Below, one piece after another: positions 8,806 to 17,095 of a DNA stretch of 30,000 nucleotides. The stretch lies in contig CAUYUJ010009402.1 of NCBI GenBank assembly GCA_963575745.1, positions 175,956 through 205,955 of the forward strand, given 5' to 3'. A program made the position numbers and the translations under genes. The stretch's first letter is position 1. Each line of letters opens with the position of its first letter. The notes under the pieces are model-generated. The model had not been told where the DNA came from, searched no databases, and worked only from the letters and a program-made list of their open reading frames with translations. The stretch is from Prorocentrum cordatum (Eukaryota; Sar; Dinophyceae; Prorocentrales; Prorocentraceae).

Positions 8806-10618
8806 TTGCTCCTTCCTGGAGTGGTCGCTGTGGAATAGTGACGGAGCATGAAGTCGGCTGTCTCGTTGAGGCTCTCGTCGCAGAAGACAAAGGTGAGGTC
8901 GGGAGGTGGAGTCTGCTGGAGTGTTTGTCGGATGGTCGGTCGCTCGTCGAAGTGCACGCTACGCTGCTGAAGCGGTAGGGGTGGCGTGGCGGGTGCTGTT
9001 GTTGACTGGTCGGGTGGTACTTGAAGCTTGGCGTTGGCGGCTCTGTAGGGTTGAGTGGCCTTCCCTCTCGCTGGTGGAGGGCGCTGGCCTGTAGTGTGAG
9101 GTGGCGCCTGGGCATCGATCGGGTGCGTCGAGATTGGGGGGGGGGGGGCGGGATGGCTGAGGTGCGCGAGCGGAAGGTTTGCCTGGCGCATCCCCTGGTG
9201 GTTTGCCTGGTGTCGAGGTAGGTCGCTTCGACGTCGTGGATCTCTCGTGGATCTATCCAGGTCGCGGCTGCAGGAGCGGGCGGAGCTGCGTCGGCGCCTC
9301 TGGGCGTCTGCGCCGCGTCTTGGCAGCGCATCCAGGGCATCCGCAGTGGTGCCGCTGTTGGGCTTGTGGCGTCGGTAATCCTGGCATCTGGTGGGCCGTC
9401 TGAGGTCCTGAGGGGCGCTCTCGAGGAAAAATGTGGCGTTGCTGGCGGGCCAGCCTCGGGGGGTCTCCGAGGTCCAGCTGACGGGGACATGTGGAGCAAG
9501 TCTTGGTGCTGCTCCGCAGGTGGCTGCAGTCCTTGCCGCGGCCGCAGCTGCAGGCCTTGCTGCTGCTGTCGTCGGCGGGCCTCGGCGGGCCCTTCTGGAG
9601 AGAAAACGTTCGGCGCCTTCGAGCCACAGTGGCTGGTCGCCTGGTTCGCCCTTTGCTGGGCTCGTCTTTGGAGAGCGGGCCGGTCGGGTCGATGGGGGCT
9701 GGCCCCGTCTGGCCTCGCTGGCCGCCCTGGTGGGGTTGTTGGTGCACTGCTGTGGTCGGCCCAGGGGGTGGCCCTGGGTCCGACGGCCGGTGCCATCATG
9801 GTTGCTGGTGACTGCGGGCTGCCAGGGGCATGGTCCTGATCCCGAGGCGCCGCTGCTGAGTATATTACCCACTCGCTGGTCGTGCTGAAGCTAGTCTTTT
9901 TTTTTGTACCGCTGTCGCTGGTTGTGGCGTGCTAGGTTGCGATGCCGCTGGCGTCGCGCGGTGTGCTCGCCCACAAGCTAACGCCGCTGAGGCGGTCGGC
10001 GGGCTCCCGAGTGGAGCGCGTGGCTGTAGAGGTGTCTGGGCCTGTCGCTGAGTGGCTGGCACCGCACGGGTCGCACAGCTCGTCTGCTGTGGCACAGCGG
10101 TTGCTCTGGGGAGCAGGTAGTTACGTATATCCACTCTGAGCGGGCTAGGTGCTCGGTCTTCTGGTGAGGTGGTGTTGGGACCCCCCCGCTGGGCCAGTCG
10201 CCCCCCAGCGGGGGGGTCCTGCTCAGTTTGTTGTCTCCGAGCCTGAGCCCGGGCTGCCCTCCTGCCCTTCAGGGTTGAAGCGCCTTCGGTCCATTGGGTT
10301 GTCGAATCCGTCGCCGTCGTCCAAGATGCGGACCTTGCGCGCTGGCCTGCTGTGAGTGCTTGTCCTGCGGAGGGCCGAAGGTGGTGCAGATCTGGCTCGG
10401 CCAGGTGTGGCGATGTGGAAACGTTCGGGCAGGGGCTTCGGGGAGAAAGGCTGGGGGGGTGCGAAGGGGGATCCGACTTCGAGCATGATCGGGGAACGTG
10501 GGGGGGAGCCTGGGTTCCCTAGTGGGGTGGTCTGTGCGTTATTCGGTCGGAAGGGTCGTGGGGGGTCGGGGTCGTCGGGGAGCGGCGCGGACTCTGCACG
10601 CGGTGGGGGGTCGGCCAT
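8806..10618 (-). pseudogene. Proline- and arginine-rich leader region of the element
   Basis: Long overlapping minus-strand frames (9872-8724, 9799-8603, 10618-10223) are rich in proline, arginine, alanine and serine. The stretch ending in RSVHFDERPTIRQTLQQ and FVFCDESLNETADFMLRHYS leads directly into the RNase H and is the most convincing coding part. Upstream, cysteines appear in short clusters (CSTCPRQ, CGCPGCAAK) in different frames, which may be remains of a zinc knuckle. Frame changes are frequent, so the original reading cannot be followed. It could be the N-terminal part of the polyprotein or a disordered ORF1 tail. A run of G at 9136-9148 may cause some frame confusion. Confidence 0.45.
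10178..10219. repeat. Perfect 16-bp inverted repeat (hairpin)
   Basis: Arms 10178-10193 (GGACCCCCCCGCTGGG) and 10204-10219 are exact reverse complements around a 10-base loop. The stem is very GC-rich and lies in the leader region of the retroelement. There is no T-run, so it is not a bacterial-type terminator; it could be a structured RNA stem or a by-product of the C-run. Confidence 0.9.
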
Positions 10619-10681
10619 GGGGGTCGGGCATGGCAGGAAGGGTCCTGCCCCCCAGGGAGCTCGTGGAGTCGGTTGCCCGTG

Positions 10682-10701
10682 TGGGGGGGGGGGGGGGGGG
10701 G
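10682..10701. repeat. Poly-G tract
   Basis: An uninterrupted G run of about 20 bases sits in the minus-strand proline-rich region. Homopolymer length errors here would shift the reading frame, so frame changes around this place should be treated with caution. Confidence 0.9.
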
Positions 10702-10850
10702 CGATGCCTGGACCGTCGGCGTGTGCGTCAGGTCGCCGAGGTCGCGGTCGTTGGGATCGTCTAAGCTCTGGTCGTCTGCGTGTCGTGAGTGGAGTGGGGT
10801 GGGCGTCGCAGCCAAGAAGCTTTCGTGTGCCTCGGGGTCTTCGTAGGCGT

Positions 10851-11336
10851 TCAGTATCCCGCCGCTGGCGTCGGAGTGACTTCCGTGGGGGATACGAGGT
10901 CGATGAATGGGTCGAGTCGCTGCGATGGTGGCATCGCTGGTGACGGGAGTGGCGGTGACCGCTGTGCTGGAGCTTGCGGCTGCGGGTTGCTGTGCAGATT
11001 GGTGATCTGGTCGAGCTCCTGCGTCGTTGGATACGTTCCGTTGCGGCCGAGATCCGCGGAACGGTCGACGATGCTCTCGCTCCCGCAGTGCCTGCACTTG
11101 ATGATCTCCGTCTTGCAGCTGGTGTACTTACCGCAGATCTGGCAGTGGCTGCAGTAGAAGGGCGACGTCAATCCTTTCGAAGATCCTGATGATGAAGCAA
11201 CGCCACGAAGTGCTGCCACCTTCGGGGTTGCCAGCTGGTCGAGCTCGGCGTAGTACCGTACTACGCCGAGCTCGACCAGCTGGCAACCCGCGACCAGTTC
11301 AACTACGGCGCGGCCCGCGAACCGTCGGTTCGCGGG
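10851..11336 (-). pseudogene. Cysteine-rich zinc-ribbon-like ORF
   Basis: The frame is open on the minus strand from 11336 to 10851. It contains YCSHCQICGKYTSC, then IIKCRHCGSES: CxxC pairs about 15-20 residues apart, as in a zinc ribbon or LIM-like finger. A low-complexity tail rich in proline, serine and glutamine follows. The first codons read through the perfect palindrome at 11225-11289 (YYAELDQLATPKV), so the true N-terminus is probably altered there. It lies just downstream of the coiled-coil ORF and in another frame, and may have been its C-terminal nucleic-acid-binding domain or the start of the next ORF. No family could be assigned. Confidence 0.5.
11225..11289. repeat. Perfect palindrome, 32-bp arms with 1-base centre
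   Basis: Positions 11225-11256 and 11258-11289 are exact reverse complements around a single C at 11257. Both arms carry the coding phrase YYAELDQLAT, one on each strand. A second inverted repeat (11314-11323 and 11327-11336, three-base loop) follows 25 bp later. Perfect arms with almost no spacer suggest a recent event or an assembly fold-back. Confidence 0.95.
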
Positions 11337-13140
11337 TCACGTCGTAGCCGAACTCGTGCGACGTGGCGATGGCGTGGAGAGCGGAGCGCATGTTGTCCCG
11401 CTGGTGGGCCTCTCCATCGTCGGCTTGGGCTTGCATCTTCTGCTTCTCGGTTTCGGTGGTGAAGGCGCTGGCGACGCTGGCGAACATGTCCGCGTCGATC
11501 CTGGGCGCGATGTTGTCGAGCTGCTCCCTCAAGGTCTTCTCGAGGAGTACTTGGTGTACACGGTGCTCTTCCTGCAGTCGGACCAGCTGTTCGCGGTGAT
11601 GCTCTTCCTGTGATTGTCGCTGCGCCAGTGCGGCTCGTGGCTCAGTGTCGGCGATCTGCTGCTGCTGGTGTATCTCCGCCTCATACTGGCCGTATCTCTC
11701 CAGGAACTGCTCGCGTTGGTGCTGGTCGTGCTCGGTCTTGTGCTGCAGCTGTTGCTGGAGGGCCTGGGCCTCGTTGAAGAAGAGCTGGTGCTGTAGGGTT
11801 GCTCGTTGGTGCGCTGCTTCCTTGGCTTCGAGCTGGTCGTTCGTTTTCTGGATGTGGCGCTGCGCCTCGAGCTGGAGCTCCGCCTGCTGGTGAACCACCT
11901 CGCGTTCCCTCTGGACCGCGGAGTGCTCCTCCAAGAGCTGTGTGGCCGCGATGACCGACTGCTGGTGAAGAACTTGCTCTTGCTGGATCTCCTCTCGTTT
12001 TAAGTCCGCTTGGGCCTCCGCGATCTGCTCGGCAATCTCGTTGTTCCTTTGCATCTCCTGGGTTGCCATGACGTGTGCGGCCTGCTCCTCGAGGTGGAGG
12101 TCCTGGTTCATCTGCTCTATCCTCTGGTCCTCGCGCTGCAGACGATCGCGCCCGCGATGGAGTTGTTCACGCTGTGCTTGCTGGCGGGCTGCTTCCTCGG
12201 AGGTAGTTGCCGTGCTGGTCTGGGTGACAGTATCCGCGCGGATGGCGTCGAGCATGGCGTAAGTTTCCTGGCGTTTCTGCTCGTATGTAATCTTCTGACG
12301 TTCAAGGTCGCACCTCATCGCGCGCTCCTGGTTCTTCAGCCTCTGCGTTTCTTGCTGCATCTTCTCGGCGTAGATTTGGTGGAAAAGCTCTTTACGCTGC
12401 TGGAACTCTCGTTCTTGCTTTGCTTCCTGACGACGGAGTTCCTCGTTGTTCCTTGAAATAGCCTGCTCCGTTGCGATCAGTGCCTTCTTGGCGAGCTCCT
12501 GCTCGTGGCGCTCTAGCCTGTCGTGGCTTTGCATCTTCATCTCGGCGAAACGCTGGCGCATAGTCTCGACCTCCTCTTCGTACTTTTTGGTCTTCCTGCG
12601 GAGTTCGGCGTTGTCGACCTGGACCTGGTTGTTCCTCCCTCGGCACGCTTCTTCCTCCTTCTGCTTGAGCTGCTCCACGATGCTGGGTGCTGGTGAGGTC
12701 GGCCTGCTCGAGCGCGAAGATGGAGGTTCTCGGCTGGCACGGCGGCGAAATGGGGTATCCGCTCTCTTGATTTTGTACTGGTTCTGATCGTCCTCGGAGT
12801 CGGCTTCGCAGTCCGTGTCGGCTTCGGCGGCAATCTCGAGCTTCACATCCGTGACGAGGTGCTTCAGGTCCGCGATGAGCTGGGTGTTGAGGTCAGCCTT
12901 GGCTTTCAGAGCTTCCGTTTTCTCCGAGATGTCTTTCTGCTCTTTTGCCAGCGCCTCAATCTGGGAGCGGTAATGTTGGAGCCGGACTTGTGGGTCAGTG
13001 ACCATCGCCAACATGCACTTGATCACCGAGGCCTCGGTGATAGGTTTGCTGGCGTCGGCCTTGGCTGACTGCGCACCGTGGATCTGATCGGCATTTCGGC
13101 CGAGCCGCTGTTGAAGGTTCCTCGCCCAAAGCTTCCTCAT
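11299..13140 (-). CDS. Long coiled-coil protein, candidate ORF1 of the retroelement
   Basis: This 613-codon ORF is intact. A basic N-terminus (MRKLWARNLQQRLGRNADQ) leads to a short helix with IEALAKEQKDISEKTEALKA, an acidic stretch (EADSEDDQ), a serine-arginine-proline segment, and then roughly residues 165-540 of almost unbroken Glu/Gln/Arg-rich heptad-like coiled coil (for example EEEVETMRQRFAEMKMQ). The C-terminus, ATSHEFGYDVTREP, is followed by a tail produced by an inverted repeat, so the original end may be lost. Coiled coils are usual in LINE ORF1 proteins, where they drive trimerisation around element RNA; assigning it to this element rests on strand, position and the lack of other genes. 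It could instead be a cellular cytoskeletal-type gene. No signal peptide or membrane segment is seen. Confidence 0.6.
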   Translation of the reverse strand: MRKLWARNLQQRLGRNADQIHGAQSAKADASKPITEASVIKCMLAMVTDPQVRLQHYRSQIEALAKEQKDISEKTEALKAKADLNTQLIADLKHLVTDVKLEIAAEADTDCEADSEDDQNQYKIKRADTPFRRRASREPPSSRSSRPTSPAPSIVEQLKQKEEEACRGRNNQVQVDNAELRRKTKKYEEEVETMRQRFAEMKMQSHDRLERHEQELAKKALIATEQAISRNNEELRRQEAKQEREFQQRKELFHQIYAEKMQQETQRLKNQERAMRCDLERQKITYEQKRQETYAMLDAIRADTVTQTSTATTSEEAARQQAQREQLHRGRDRLQREDQRIEQMNQDLHLEEQAAHVMATQEMQRNNEIAEQIAEAQADLKREEIQQEQVLHQQSVIAATQLLEEHSAVQREREVVHQQAELQLEAQRHIQKTNDQLEAKEAAHQRATLQHQLFFNEAQALQQQLQHKTEHDQHQREQFLERYGQYEAEIHQQQQIADTEPRAALAQRQSQEEHHREQLVRLQEEHRVHQVLLEKTLREQLDNIAPRIDADMFASVASAFTTETEKQKMQAQADDGEAHQRDNMRSALHAIATSHEFGYDVTREPTVRGPRRS

Positions 13141-13272
13141 ATCAGGATCCTCTGGCGGCAGGCCGAAGGATTCGTGGTTACGAGCTTCGGAGTACGGGAG
13201 CTCCAGTACGGAGTCGGCGATGGCCTGTTACTTTTTGCTGAGGGTGTGCTCCTGAATATACACGGCTGCCTT

Positions 13273-13340
13273 CTTCCTGGACTCTGAGCGATTCCAGGAG
13301 CTTTTGCTGTTGGCGGCCTGTCTTCTGGACTCTGAGCGAC
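13273..13340. repeat. Two-copy CTGGACTCTGAGCGA repeat
   Basis: TCCTGGACTCTGAGCGAT near 13276 recurs as TTCTGGACTCTGAGCGAC about 49 bp downstream. It lies just outside the 5' end of the coiled-coil ORF. Confidence 0.7.
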
Positions 13341-13387
13341 ATCATGAGTTCGTCCACGGCCACGGCTGAGCCCCAACGGCAGGCCCA

Positions 13388-13545
13388 TGGTGTGTGTGGT
13401 CCCTGCTCCTGACAACCTTTCCCCTGAGCCTCGCGCTGGCGCTTGTGCTGTGGACGCTGCTCCTGTCCAAATTGGCCCTGCGCCGCGCTGCTGCGACGGC
13501 TCGAGGTGTGTGGTCCCTGCTCCTGACCACCTTTCCCTCGAGGCG
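13388..13545. repeat. Minisatellite with 57-bp spacing
   Basis: GTGTGTGGTCCCTGCTCCTGAC occurs in parts at about 13392 and 13506, with a diverged unit between them (TGTGGACGCTGCTCCTGTCC near 13450), giving a spacing near 57 bp. The core matches that of the minisatellite at 2403-2625 in sequence, orientation and approximate spacing. Confidence 0.75.
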
Positions 13546-13842
13546 CCGCGGGGCTGCTGCTGCTTCCAGCTCTGCGCCATCACGTGCAGCTGGTGGCGCT
13601 GGGGCTGCTGGGCGCTGTGGTGCTGCTCCAGCCTGCTGGCGGCGGCCGTCAGCCTAATGAGCAGCCTGTCTTGTCCTCGCTGGGTCCTGGCGCGGCGGTG
13701 CCAGGCTTCTTCCTTTGTCCTAGGCGTGGCGGTCGCGCCTTCGGTCATGGCTCCGCGGCGCGCGAGCCACGACCGAGGGGGCGACCGACGACGATCGAAG
13801 CCGCGACGGTCCCAGCCCCTCCTCGGCCGAATGGCTTCCCCC

Positions 13843-13893
13843 CACTCCTCCTCCTCCTCCTCCCCCTCCTCCTGCTCCTCCTCCTTCTCCTCT
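13843..13893. repeat. TCC trinucleotide array
   Basis: A polypyrimidine run of TCC units with a few C and G interruptions, just before the dispersed repeat at 13915. Confidence 0.85.
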
Positions 13894-13914
13894 GGGGGGC
13901 CGTCCCGGGCGCCT

Positions 13915-14096
13915 CACAGTGGGGGCCCATGCCAAGAAACGCCCTGCTTGCCTCCAGGGTGCCCTGGATTGCTTGGGTTTCGATGGTTTCGCTGTGGAAG
14001 GCGTGACGTTTCCACACCGAGAATCCATGGTCCATGGACGTCCTTGGGCCTCTGGGTTGGGTTTCTTGTGAAAGGTTTCTTGTTGTCGAGCTCCTA
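13915..14096. repeat. Dispersed repeat family A, copy 1
   Basis: It is collinear with 19928-20106: both contain CATGCCAAGAAAC, then CCAGGGTGCCCTGG, GGTT followed by GTGGAA, CCACACC, ATGGACGTC and a final GCTCCTA. Differences are scattered substitutions and small gaps. A weak inverted match between the two ends (CCAAGAAACG against ACAAGAAACC) suggests a small transposon but is not conclusive. No coding content. Confidence 0.8.
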
Positions 14097-14142
14097 CGGT
14101 ACAGTCAGCCCGCACAGTAAGGATGCGCGGTAAGGATGCAAG

Positions 14143-14355
14143 TCGGGACGATCGAAATGGATACGGGAAGATGGGTACAATGCCCAACAGCAGTTCGTGT
14201 TCATTTTGAACAGGACTCGTTGTCCGCGCCGCCGCGGGCGTTATTCTTCGAAGACAAAAGACCCCCTGCCCAACAGCGGCCGCTGTCAGTGTTGGACAAC
14301 ATTTGTTGTTCGACATTGTACCCGTTTTTTTCCGTACCCATTTCGGGCGTCCAAA
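14143..14355. mobile_element. Fold-back (MITE-like) element
   Basis: The left end reads GGACGATCGAAATGG, then GGGTACAATG and CAACAGCAG. The right end, reverse-complemented, reads GGACGCCCGAAATGG, then GGGTACAATG and CAACA. These long imperfect arms (about 70 bp each) face each other over about 60 bp. A GCAAG at 14138-14142 and another at 14356-14360 would be a 5-bp target duplication. It has no coding capacity and is probably a non-autonomous DNA transposon relic; superfamily not assigned. Confidence 0.6.
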
Positions 14356-14489
14356 GCAAGGGCCTTGGAGGCCCATGTGAACGTTTTTCGAACGAGGTTT
14401 GCCAGCGAGAGGGGCCAGGGGTGGGCCGAAGGGGCAAGGATTCAGGGTACCCTTTGGAGGGCTAACCATCCTTATTGTGTGGGTTGACT

Positions 14490-14680
14490 GCATGCGGACA
14501 GGAGCGTCCCTTGAGATCCTGGCGTTGCAATGTGTACACAAACCGGCGTGTCGCTCCATTTCGTGCCCCGGTATCCTCACAGATCGAGCCGCGGGGCGGG
14601 GGGGCCGTCCCGGGCGCCATATGCGGACAGGAGCCTGGCGTTGCATTTTTTTCGCAACCGGCGTTTACGCAGATCGATCC
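14490..14680. repeat. Local duplication with TGCGGACAGGAG core
   Basis: ATGCGGACAGGAGCGTCC, then TGGCGTTGCA, ACCGGCGT and CAGATCGA at 14493-14586 is repeated from about 14620 as ATGCGGACAGGAGCCTGG with the same GGCGTTGCA, ACCGGCGT and CAGATCGA landmarks. The spacing is about 128 bp. No gene is seen. Confidence 0.6.
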
Positions 14681-14788
14681 AGCTCGAAAAGTGACTCAGG
14701 AAGATGGGATCAAGAGCTCTGGGCGTGATTTTTTACAATGTTTTTTTTGCAACGCCGGATTTCAGGGCCTGGCATTCCGGAGATCAGA

Positions 14789-14982
14789 TCCGGGGCGGCC
14801 AAGAGGGGGGTGATGACTAGGGGGGGGTGGATGTCATGGTGGGGGGCTTGATATATGTCCCCAGATTTCCTGGCGCTTCTTTTTGCTTCAATGCGTCCCT
14901 GGCCTCACCTTCCCCCTTGGGCCGCGCACGTGCCGCCGGCGATGATTTCCCCCCTCTTGGACGACCTTCTCTTTGACGCCCG
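14789..14982. mobile_element. MITE-like family B, copy 1
   Basis: It starts with CCGGGGCGGCCAAGAGGGG and GTGATGAC, passes through CTTCAATGCGTCCCTGG and GGGCCGCGCACGTGCCG, and ends with CCCCTCTTGGACGACC. The same landmarks occur in the copies at 19311-19500 and 20158-20332. Its right terminal repeat is more decayed than in copy 3, and no target duplication was found. Confidence 0.7.
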
Positions 14983-15964
14983 TGTCTCGCTAGTTTCGGC
15001 CTCTTGAACCCCTTCCGGGCCTCGGGACCGTCGAACACGACGCGGGCTGAGACACTGGCCCCGGGGAAGGGCTCAAGACTTTTGGGGGTCGACGCTCTGG
15101 AAATGTGGAGCCTGGGAGGGCGGCCACGGTGCGGCACGGCTCAGGGGCGCGCGGTGCGGGCGCGACGAGGAGTGTTTGGTCCCTGCCGCCAGTGCGGGCA
15201 TGAGCGCTGGTAGGGCGGTGCGGTATAGCAGGACCCCGCGCGCAGCACGCGTGCCGTGTACCCGTACGGTGGCGGGACCGCGCGTCACCGATATGGCATC
15301 GTCTGGTACGGTGCTCGCGGCCACCTGGCGCGGTACGGTATGGGCTGGGACGGGTTGGCCAGTGAATCCGCTGGCCATCGTGCCGTCGTGGGGAAGTTAT
15401 CGGACGCTTTCGTCGGACCTCTGCAGTTTTCCAGCCTCGGGGTGCTCTCTGACAACCGCGCCTCGCCGAGGGCGGTCCCGGGGTGCCCCGATCGCATTGA
15501 AAAGCCGCCGGAGAGCCGAGTCATTGGACCCGACAGCCGATTGACCTTTCGCCGATGTCCCCAGATCTTTGACTATTTGTTGTTTCAATGCGGCTGTTTT
15601 CCTTGATTTACCTTGCCGGCACCCCCGTTGAGGCCTATCCGCTAGCGCAGACTTCCCTTGCCTCGCCGCCGATGCAAAACGATGTTTCCCGTGATTTCGG
15701 CCTCTTGGGATCGTTCCTGGACCCCTGGGCCATCAGAAACGGATCTGGGACGCAATGCGACCCCTGGGGCAAGGGCCCAAGCCTTCCCGCGTCGCGAGTG
15801 ATTAGTTTCTGGGATTTTTTGTTGTTGCTGTTCTTCGCTGTTTTTGGTCTTTGGGGTCAGTTTTTGCTGTTTTTGGTCTCTGGGAGCCCTTGCTGGGCCC
15901 AGGGCTCCAGGGTTGAACAACACTGGTCCTGGGGAAGGGGCCGACACCTCTGGGGGTCGACGCT
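14983..15964. other. Non-coding stretch with diverged duplicated segments
   Basis: No gene was found. The segment 15045-15096 (CACTGG, GGGGAAGGG, then TGGGGGTCGACGCT) is matched at 15917-15964, immediately before the inverted-repeat element. GATTTCGGCCTCTTG-like text also appears in both halves (near 14993 and 15695), suggesting an old duplication of several hundred bases. Around 15215-15360 there are many short CGTACGGT/GGTACGG repeats. Confidence 0.5.
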
Positions 15965-16173
15965 CGGCGGCGAGCGAAGGGAGGGAAGTGAGGAGGAGAG
16001 GGCCTTCTCAGAAGGCGGCGGAGGGAGTTCTCAGAAGCCCTCGCGCCGTCCGAGAAGTTTGGTGTGGTGTCTTCGGAGAAGGCTCAGAGAAGGCTTCTCG
16101 GAAGGTCGGGGGGACTTGCGAGTCTCCTGAGGAGGCCCACCCCTGCTCGCTTCCCCCCCTTCGCTCGCCGCCG
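15965..16173. mobile_element. 209-bp MITE with 9-bp target-site duplication
   Basis: Terminal inverted repeats: CGGCGGCGAGCGAAGGGAGG at 15965 and the reverse complement CGGCGGCGAGCGAAGGGGGG ending at 16173, extending to about 24 bp with one mismatch. GTCGACGCT occurs at 15956-15964 and again at 16174-16182, a 9-bp direct duplication. The interior is full of TTCTCAGAAGG-type palindromes and has no ORF of note. Nine-base duplications with long inverted repeats are typical of Mutator-like elements, so a non-autonomous Mutator derivative is likely. A related uninterrupted site stands at 15088-15096. Confidence 0.75.
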
Positions 16174-16422
16174 GTCGACGCTCGGTGATGCCCTGGAGGT
16201 GTGGCGAGCGTGCCGCACTGCTGGCTCTGGCTAACCACGCTGCGGTGCCACGCGCTGCGCAAGTTCTTCAGGAGGGCAAATAACACACAGACGCAATGAA
16301 TCGTCGGTTCCCCGAACAAAATAGAAAATATGGAAAGTGGGGGGATTCGTGTGTATTTATTTAATCGCTTCGCTCATTCCGCCGGCCCATATTGTCGCAC
16401 CGTTGTGGGCTAGCCGAGTTTT

Positions 16423-16990
16423 GGGGGCCGTTTTGGGGCCTCTTGGGGCCTCTTTTGGGCCTCTTGGGCGCCTCTTGGGGCGTCTTGGGGGCCTCTTGGG
16501 GGCCTCTTGGGGCCTTTTTGGGGCCTCCTGGGCGCCTTCTGGGGCGGAGGGCTCGATTTTTCAGTTCTCGGTTCCCCTCTTGAGCCCCTCTTGGGCCCGT
16601 CTTGGGGCCTCTTGGTCCGTCTTGGGCGGCACTTGGGCCGTCTTGGGGGCCCTCCTGGGCCGTTCCGGGGCCGTCTTGGGAGCCTCGTGGGCCGTCTTGG
16701 AGCGGTCTTGGGGGCCTCTTGGGCCGTCTTGGAGCGTCCGGAAGCCGAAAAAGCCAGAACACAAAAAACATAGAAAAAACCAATGAAAATCAACGATTTT
16801 GGCCTCTTGGGGCTCTCTTCGGAGGCCTCTTGGAAGGCTCTTGGGGCGTCTTGGAGGCCTCTTGGGCTGTCTTGGGGGCCTTTTGGGCCGTCTTGGGGTC
16901 ATCTTCGGCGTCTTCGAGCGCTCTTTGGGCGTCTCGGGGGCCTCTTGGGCAGTCTTGGGGGCCTCTTGGGGCACTCTGAGCGCGCTCTGG
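16423..16990. repeat. GGGCCTCTTGGG-type repeat block 1
   Basis: An imperfect array of 11-16 base units with consensus near GGGGCCTCTTGGGG, with variants such as GCCGTCTTGG and GCCTCCTGGG. It is split at 16740-16800 by an A-rich stretch. Plus frames read as Leu-Gly-Ala-Ser-Trp-type repeats and minus frames as Pro-Lys-Arg repeats, in all frames at once, which marks it as low-complexity DNA rather than a gene. A similar block lies at 21170-21545. Confidence 0.85.
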
Positions 16991-17037
16991 GGAGCCTGAG
17001 AGGCCGCACCCAGAAGGAAAACCATCTCTGAGTAGAC

Positions 17038-17095
17038 TTGGTCGGGCGGTGGTCGGGCGGCGGTCGGGCGGCGGTCGGGCGGCGGCGGGCGTTGG
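17038..17095. repeat. 11-bp GGTCGGGCGGC tandem repeat
   Basis: About five near-identical copies of GGTCGGGCGGC stand head to tail. G-runs on one strand could form quadruplex structures. They follow directly after the GGGCCTCTTGGG block. Confidence 0.85.

Larger units (their letters stand above)
3049..9872 (-). mobile_element. Decayed non-LTR retrotransposon with RNase H-endonuclease-RT-C2H2 order
   Basis: Read 5'->3' on the minus strand, the segment carries a proline-rich leader, an RNase H domain, an AP-type endonuclease, a linker of about 270 codons, a reverse transcriptase and a C-terminal pair of C2H2 fingers. The domains follow one another without other genes between them but in three different frames, with in-frame stops at 7904-7906 (TAG) and 6078-6080 (TGA). 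The Asp-Asp RT motif, the endonuclease motifs and all four RNase H acidic residues are visible. The order differs from the I, R1 or ingi type of LINE, where RNase H follows the RT. The 5' limit is uncertain; the zinc-ribbon and coiled-coil ORFs up to 13140 lie on the same strand and may be part of the same element. No poly(A) tail or target duplication was found. Confidence 0.85.

Noticed and set aside
10178-10219. Hairpin as a transcription terminator
   Set aside because: No T-run follows on either strand, and the genome is evidently eukaryotic.
11356-13068. Plus-strand leucine-rich open frames opposite the coiled-coil ORF
   Set aside because: They are the antisense of Glu/Gln codons (CTC, CTG, TTG) and not independent genes.
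16337-17031. Open frames of Leu-Gly-Ala-Ser-Trp or Pro-Lys-Arg type
   Set aside because: All frames of the GGGCCTCTTGGG block are open together; no codon-position signal.
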